64,000 nucleotides of DNA, taken from contig CAKSQK010000005.1 of NCBI GenBank assembly GCA_934486785.1, positions 1 through 64,000 of the forward strand, in the 5' to 3' direction. The notes under the pieces are model-generated. The model did not search any database. It was given only the letters and a program-made list of their open reading frames with translations, and had not been told where the DNA came from. Made by a program: the position numbers and the translations under genes. This DNA is from an uncultured Niabella sp. Lineage in GTDB: Bacteria; Bacteroidota; Bacteroidia; Chitinophagales; Chitinophagaceae. Positions 60,928 to 64,000 of the stretch are shown here, in pieces. How positions within the stretch are numbered: position 1 is the first letter of the stretch; each line of letters opens with the position of its first letter.

Positions 60928-61530
60928 CTACGGGGCCGCATTAAATAAACCCGCCGCATTGGCGGCAAATATTTTTACAGCTATGGCCAGCAATATTACG
61001 CCAAAAAATTTTCTTACGGCAATCAGCCCGCTTTTACCCAGCAGCCTTGAAATGAACGACAGCGATTTTAAAACGATGTAAATGATAACAAGGTTGATGA
61101 GAATGCCAATAAGAATGGTGCTTGACAAATAATTGGCCTTTAAAGACATGATTGTGGTAAGCGTTCCCGAGCCTGCAATAAGTGGAAACGCCAGGGGTAC
61201 AACTGTAGCTGCTTTTACATCTCCGTCAGATTTAAAGAACTCAATACCCAGTACCATCTCAAGGCCTAAAATAAAAATTACAATAGAGCCTGCCACCGCG
61301 AAAGATTTTACATCAAGCCCCAATATGTTCAATACCGGTCCGCCCAGGTATAAAAATAAGATCATGAGGATGCCCGCTATGAGTGTAACCCTAAACTCCC
61401 TGATGCGCCCGCCGGATTTGTTTTTAATGGAGATCAATACAGGTATGGAGCCAATAATATCAATGATCGCGAACAGCGTAAATGTTACAGTAAGTATGGC
61501 ATTAAAGTTCAATTGGGGCATTACCGGCAA
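60928..61530 (-). CDS. MarC family membrane protein
   Basis: 200 residues, six membrane helices. MarC/NAAT signature: L-F-A-I-I-D-I-I-G-S-I-P-V-L at about 19-32 and V-P-L-A-F-P-L-I-A-G-S-G-T-L-T-T near 110. The name comes from the mar locus; transport of small neutral amino acids is shown for one relative only. The last codons and stop (G-C-G, G-C-C, C-C-G, T-A-G) are the 5' end of the tRNA relic, so the protein ends in A-A-P because of it. Confidence 0.92.
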   Translation of the reverse strand: MPVMPQLNFNAILTVTFTLFAIIDIIGSIPVLISIKNKSGGRIREFRVTLIAGILMILFLYLGGPVLNILGLDVKSFAVAGSIVIFILGLEMVLGIEFFKSDGDVKAATVVPLAFPLIAGSGTLTTIMSLKANYLSSTILIGILINLVIIYIVLKSLSFISRLLGKSGLIAVRKFFGVILLAIAVKIFAANAAGLFNAAP

Positions 61531-61573
61531 ATTTGTGCAAATGTATGGCTTTCGGGTTTATTCTTACTGATCG

Positions 61574-62680
61574 CTAAAGTTTCAGCGGCACCTTTCTGCC
61601 TGTTTTAACCGCGGTATAAATGGCTTCTATAATGTGCATGTCCTTCAGCCCTTCAGCGCCGTCTACGGGTACTACGGGTTTTTTCCCATCTAAAATAATT
61701 GCCGCCATCTCATCCATTTGTACGGTTTGATGCACAGCGTGTGGCAATGCCAGCTCTCCTTTATGGGTTCTGCCCCTGATGGGGCCATAGCTTGTAGCGG
61801 GGTGCAATTCGGCAAAACCTTTTTCGCCATTCAGGAAAAACCTGTCTAAGTAATTCATGTTGTAAGTAGACAGGCAGGAGGCCACTGCGCCCGATGGAAA
61901 TCCCATTTGAAACTGAATGGTTTCGTCTATGCCGGGTTTGAATTTTTCCGGATCAGTTTTGGTTTCCTGCGCTGTTACCCACACGGGTTCTTCGCCCACC
62001 ATGTACCGTGCGCCATTGATGGCATACACGCCAATATCCATTAATGAGCCGCCGCCAGCGAGTTTTTTATCCAGCCGCCACTGGTTGGGATTGCCAATTC
62101 TGAAACCCGAAAGTCCCTGGAAAAAACGTATCCTGCCCAACTCGCCGGCGTTGCGCATGCGTATCACCTCAAGCGTATTGGCTTCAAAGCGCATACGGTA
62201 ACCAATAAGCAATTGAACTTTATTTTGATTGCAGGCGGCAATCATTTCTGCAGCTTCTTTAGCGGTATTGGCCATGGGTTTTTCACAAATCACATGCTTG
62301 CCGGCATTGGCTGCCCTAATGGTGTGGTTGTGATGCAACCCGTTTGGCGTGATCACATAAACCGCGTCAATATCGGGATTGTTTTTAATGCTGTCAAAGT
62401 TTTGGTAATTGTAACAGTTTTTATCAGGAATATTGTATTTGGCTTTCCATGTTTCAATTTTAGACGGTGTGCCGCTTATCAGTCCGGCAACTTTTGCGCG
62501 CTTGCAATTTTGCATAGATTCTGCCACACGGTTGGCATAACCACCCAGGCCCATTAGTGCCACGCGCAGCACCGGGCCAGTTGCCTGCTGGCTGAGTGCG
62601 GCCAGCCCGTCTTTTGAAAAAAATGCCAGGCCCGTAGCCGCTAAGGATATTTTTTGTATAAAATGTCTTCTGCTGCTCAT
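61574..62680 (-). CDS. Exported Gfo/Idh/MocA family oxidoreductase
   Basis: 368 residues. Tat-type signal S-S-R-R-H-F-I-Q-K at the start, followed by a hydrophobic stretch. NAD(P)-binding fold: V-A-L-M-G-L-G-G-Y-A near 40. The catalytic-region motif C-E-K-P-M-A-N-T is near 133 and G-G-G-S-L-M-D-I-G-V-Y near 210, as in glucose-fructose oxidoreductase-like proteins. Probably acts on sugars in the periplasm with a tightly bound cofactor. Single gene. Confidence 0.9.
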   Translation of the reverse strand: MSSRRHFIQKISLAATGLAFFSKDGLAALSQQATGPVLRVALMGLGGYANRVAESMQNCKRAKVAGLISGTPSKIETWKAKYNIPDKNCYNYQNFDSIKNNPDIDAVYVITPNGLHHNHTIRAANAGKHVICEKPMANTAKEAAEMIAACNQNKVQLLIGYRMRFEANTLEVIRMRNAGELGRIRFFQGLSGFRIGNPNQWRLDKKLAGGGSLMDIGVYAINGARYMVGEEPVWVTAQETKTDPEKFKPGIDETIQFQMGFPSGAVASCLSTYNMNYLDRFFLNGEKGFAELHPATSYGPIRGRTHKGELALPHAVHQTVQMDEMAAIILDGKKPVVPVDGAEGLKDMHIIEAIYTAVKTGRKVPLKL

Positions 62681-62731
62681 ATATAAGTTTTAGAAAATAA
62701 CCGTGAAACAAAACGCTTTGCATGGTGAAGA

Positions 62732-62765
62732 TAAAAAAAGACTGCTACAAAAAGTAACAGTCTTA
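62732..62765 (-). terminator. Rho-independent terminator of nifJ
   Basis: AAGACTG (62738-62744) pairs with CAGTCTT (62758-62764), with partial pairing inside (CTAC/GTAA) and a T-run on the minus strand (62733-62739 are A). It lies 32 bp after the nifJ stop. Confidence 0.85.
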
Positions 62766-62796
62766 ATCACTCAGCAAATGATTATTAAATATGATC

Positions 62797-64000
62797 TTAC
62801 AGGCCGGTTAAAATGTGCAGCCTGTCCCATTTATTGGTTTTCATTTCTTCAGCCAGCTCTAAAAACTCTGCTGCTTTTTCAGGGTTTTTCTGCAGTATGA
62901 TCTTATAGCGGTTTTCGTGGTACATAAAGTCGCTCAGCGGTATTGACGGGTCTTTGGTATCCAGCACAAATCTTTGGCCTTTGGGCTTTAAAGGATTGTA
63001 GTGAAACAGTGGCCAGTAGCCGCTTTTAACTGCAAACTGCTGCTCTTCTGCTCCTTTGCTCATATCAATGCCGTGGGCAATGCAGTGCGCGTAAGCAATA
63101 ATGAGAGATGGGCCGGGGTAAGCTTCAGCTTCCTGAATGCAGCGCAAAGTGTGTGCATCATTACCTGCCATGGCCACTTGTGCCACATAAGCTGTGCCAT
63201 GTGCAATGGCCTGCATGGCCAGGTCTTTTTTACCGGTGGTTTTACCATTCACGCTAAACTTGGCGCTGGCGCCCAGCGGTGTGGATTTTGAAGTCTGTCC
63301 GCCGGTATTGCTGTACACCTCGGTATCCAGCACCAGTATGTTCACGTTTTCGCCGGTTGCCAGCACGTGGTCAAGGCCGCCAAAACCAATATCGTAAGCC
63401 CAGCCATCGCCGCCAATGATCCAGATGGATTTTTTTTCCAGGAAATCAGCCAGGTGATAAAGATCTTTCGCCGCGGGCGTTCCTATGCTTTCCAGCTTCA
63501 GCTTCAGCAGGTTGACCAGCTCATGCCTGATCTGCAATTCAGCTTCAGATGATTCGGGTGCATTAAGAATTTTATTTACCAGTTCTTCACCAATAAAGGG
63601 GCGCAGTTCATCCAGTAGCTGCATGGCCATTTGCTTTTTCTTATTGCTTGCCAGCGCAAGGCCAAGGCCAAATTCCGCATTGTCTTCAAACAGGCTGTTG
63701 GCCCATGCAGGTCCGTGACCTTTTGCATTGTGTGTCCACGGTGTGGTGGGTAGGTTGCCACCAAAAATTGACGTACAACCTGTGGCGTTTGCCACGATCA
63801 TTCTTTCACCAAACAATTGGGTAACCAGCTTGATGTAAGGTGTTTCTCCACATCCGGAGCAGGCGCCACTAAATTCAAACAGCGGTTCAAGAAATTGCGA
63901 GCCTTTTACCGTGTTTTTGTTAATGGAGGTACGATCCATTACCGGGAGCGACATAAAGAAATCCCAGTTTTGGCGCTCTGCTTCCTGGATGGGAATTTTA
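62797..64000 (-). CDS. nifJ: Pyruvate:ferredoxin (flavodoxin) oxidoreductase, C-terminal part
   Basis: Partial: the frame continues without a stop past the window end (upstream residues K-I-P-I-Q-E-A-E-R-Q-N-W-D-F-F). About 400 of roughly 1190 residues are present. The proximal [4Fe-4S] ligands are in G-A-C-S-G-C-G-E-T. The TPP-binding core reads G-G-D-G-W-A-Y-D-I-G-F-G-G-L-D-H, and E-V-Y-S-N-T-G-G-Q follows. The enzyme splits pyruvate to acetyl-CoA and CO2 and reduces ferredoxin or flavodoxin, unusual for an organism with aerobic-type Sdh but common in facultative Bacteroidetes. Confidence 0.96.
   Translation of the reverse strand, partial: KIPIQEAERQNWDFFMSLPVMDRTSINKNTVKGSQFLEPLFEFSGACSGCGETPYIKLVTQLFGERMIVANATGCTSIFGGNLPTTPWTHNAKGHGPAWANSLFEDNAEFGLGLALASNKKKQMAMQLLDELRPFIGEELVNKILNAPESSEAELQIRHELVNLLKLKLESIGTPAAKDLYHLADFLEKKSIWIIGGDGWAYDIGFGGLDHVLATGENVNILVLDTEVYSNTGGQTSKSTPLGASAKFSVNGKTTGKKDLAMQAIAHGTAYVAQVAMAGNDAHTLRCIQEAEAYPGPSLIIAYAHCIAHGIDMSKGAEEQQFAVKSGYWPLFHYNPLKPKGQRFVLDTKDPSIPLSDFMYHENRYKIILQKNPEKAAEFLELAEEMKTNKWDRLHILTGL

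Larger units (their letters stand above)
60824..60937 (-). pseudogene. tRNA-Arg relic R with palindromes in both D-loop and T-loop
   Basis: On the minus strand it starts GGCCCCGTAGTACAATG like the intact tRNA. The D-loop is then split by a 20-bp palindrome (60901-60920), the anticodon arm is identical to the intact gene, and the T-loop is split by a second element (60842-60861). The 3' acceptor strand no longer pairs with the 5' strand (GGCCCCG against GCAGGGA), so it should not be a working tRNA. Its 5' end overlaps the last codons of marC. Confidence 0.88.

Overview
The window is chromosomal DNA of a Bacteroidota bacterium, most likely Chitinophagaceae or a close relative. The reasons are TAnnTTTG promoter elements close to start codons, KUP and B. 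subtilis-type SdhC proteins, DUF4783, DUF6427, DUF6132 and RemB/Wzi-like families, an IVS-type four-helix-bundle gene between sdhA and sdhB, and a Bacteroidetes-type tyrosine integrase. No plasmid or phage backbone is visible.

Layout. 1-5.0 kb: a large secreted protein, a tail-collar protein and a GT39/ArnT-like membrane glycosyltransferase. 5.2-8.6 kb: secA with its terminator. 8.7-14.2 kb: a minus-strand sulfur/persulfide detoxification locus (split YeeE/YedE transporter, two DUF2892 proteins, DUF6132, rhodanese, MBL-rhodanese fusion, OsmC, TSUP exporter) with a Crp/Fnr regulator at its head; two identical 21-bp boxes lie exactly 50 bp before the osmC and TSUP starts. 14.4-25.5 kb: housekeeping genes (secreted MurI-like protein, DinB, haem-binding protein, gpmI, nadC, SUI1, ubiX, DsbD-N domain, DUF6427, a G/W/Y-rich secreted protein). 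25.8-49.3 kb: kup, two tandem LD-carboxypeptidases, metG, a 1298-residue AsmA-like protein, sdhC-sdhA-[four-helix bundle]-sdhB, ispF, murF, a MutS-like ATPase, dihydroorotase, a RemB/Wzi-like barrel and DUF922. 49.4-50.9 kb: decaying genes (frameshifted hydrolase, probable RteC fragment). 60.9-64 kb: marC, a Gfo/Idh/MocA oxidoreductase and the C-terminal part of nifJ/PFOR.

Between these lies a 9.7-kb integrative element (about 50993-60723) inserted at the 3' end of tRNA-Arg(CCG) and bounded by 21-bp direct repeats. It carries a tyrosine integrase, an excisionase-like HTH, a 477-residue protein with all three family A polymerase motifs, a DUF2158-like protein, a BspA-type LRR surface protein, a repeat lipoprotein, an XRE repressor facing palindromic operators, and about 730 bp of strand-biased, stem-rich, apparently noncoding DNA that may encode a large structured RNA. 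Two degenerate tRNA-Arg relics flank the site. Both have 20-bp palindromic elements inserted in the T-loop, and one also in the D-loop.

The points I consider most worth following are: the family A polymerase as a possible element replicase; the candidate large RNA; the palindromes placed inside tRNA loops; and a C-terminal module shared by the secreted proteins at 352-2247 and 55780-57465, in which an FnIII-like domain is interrupted by a two-helix membrane hairpin ending in a lipobox-like Ser-Cys.
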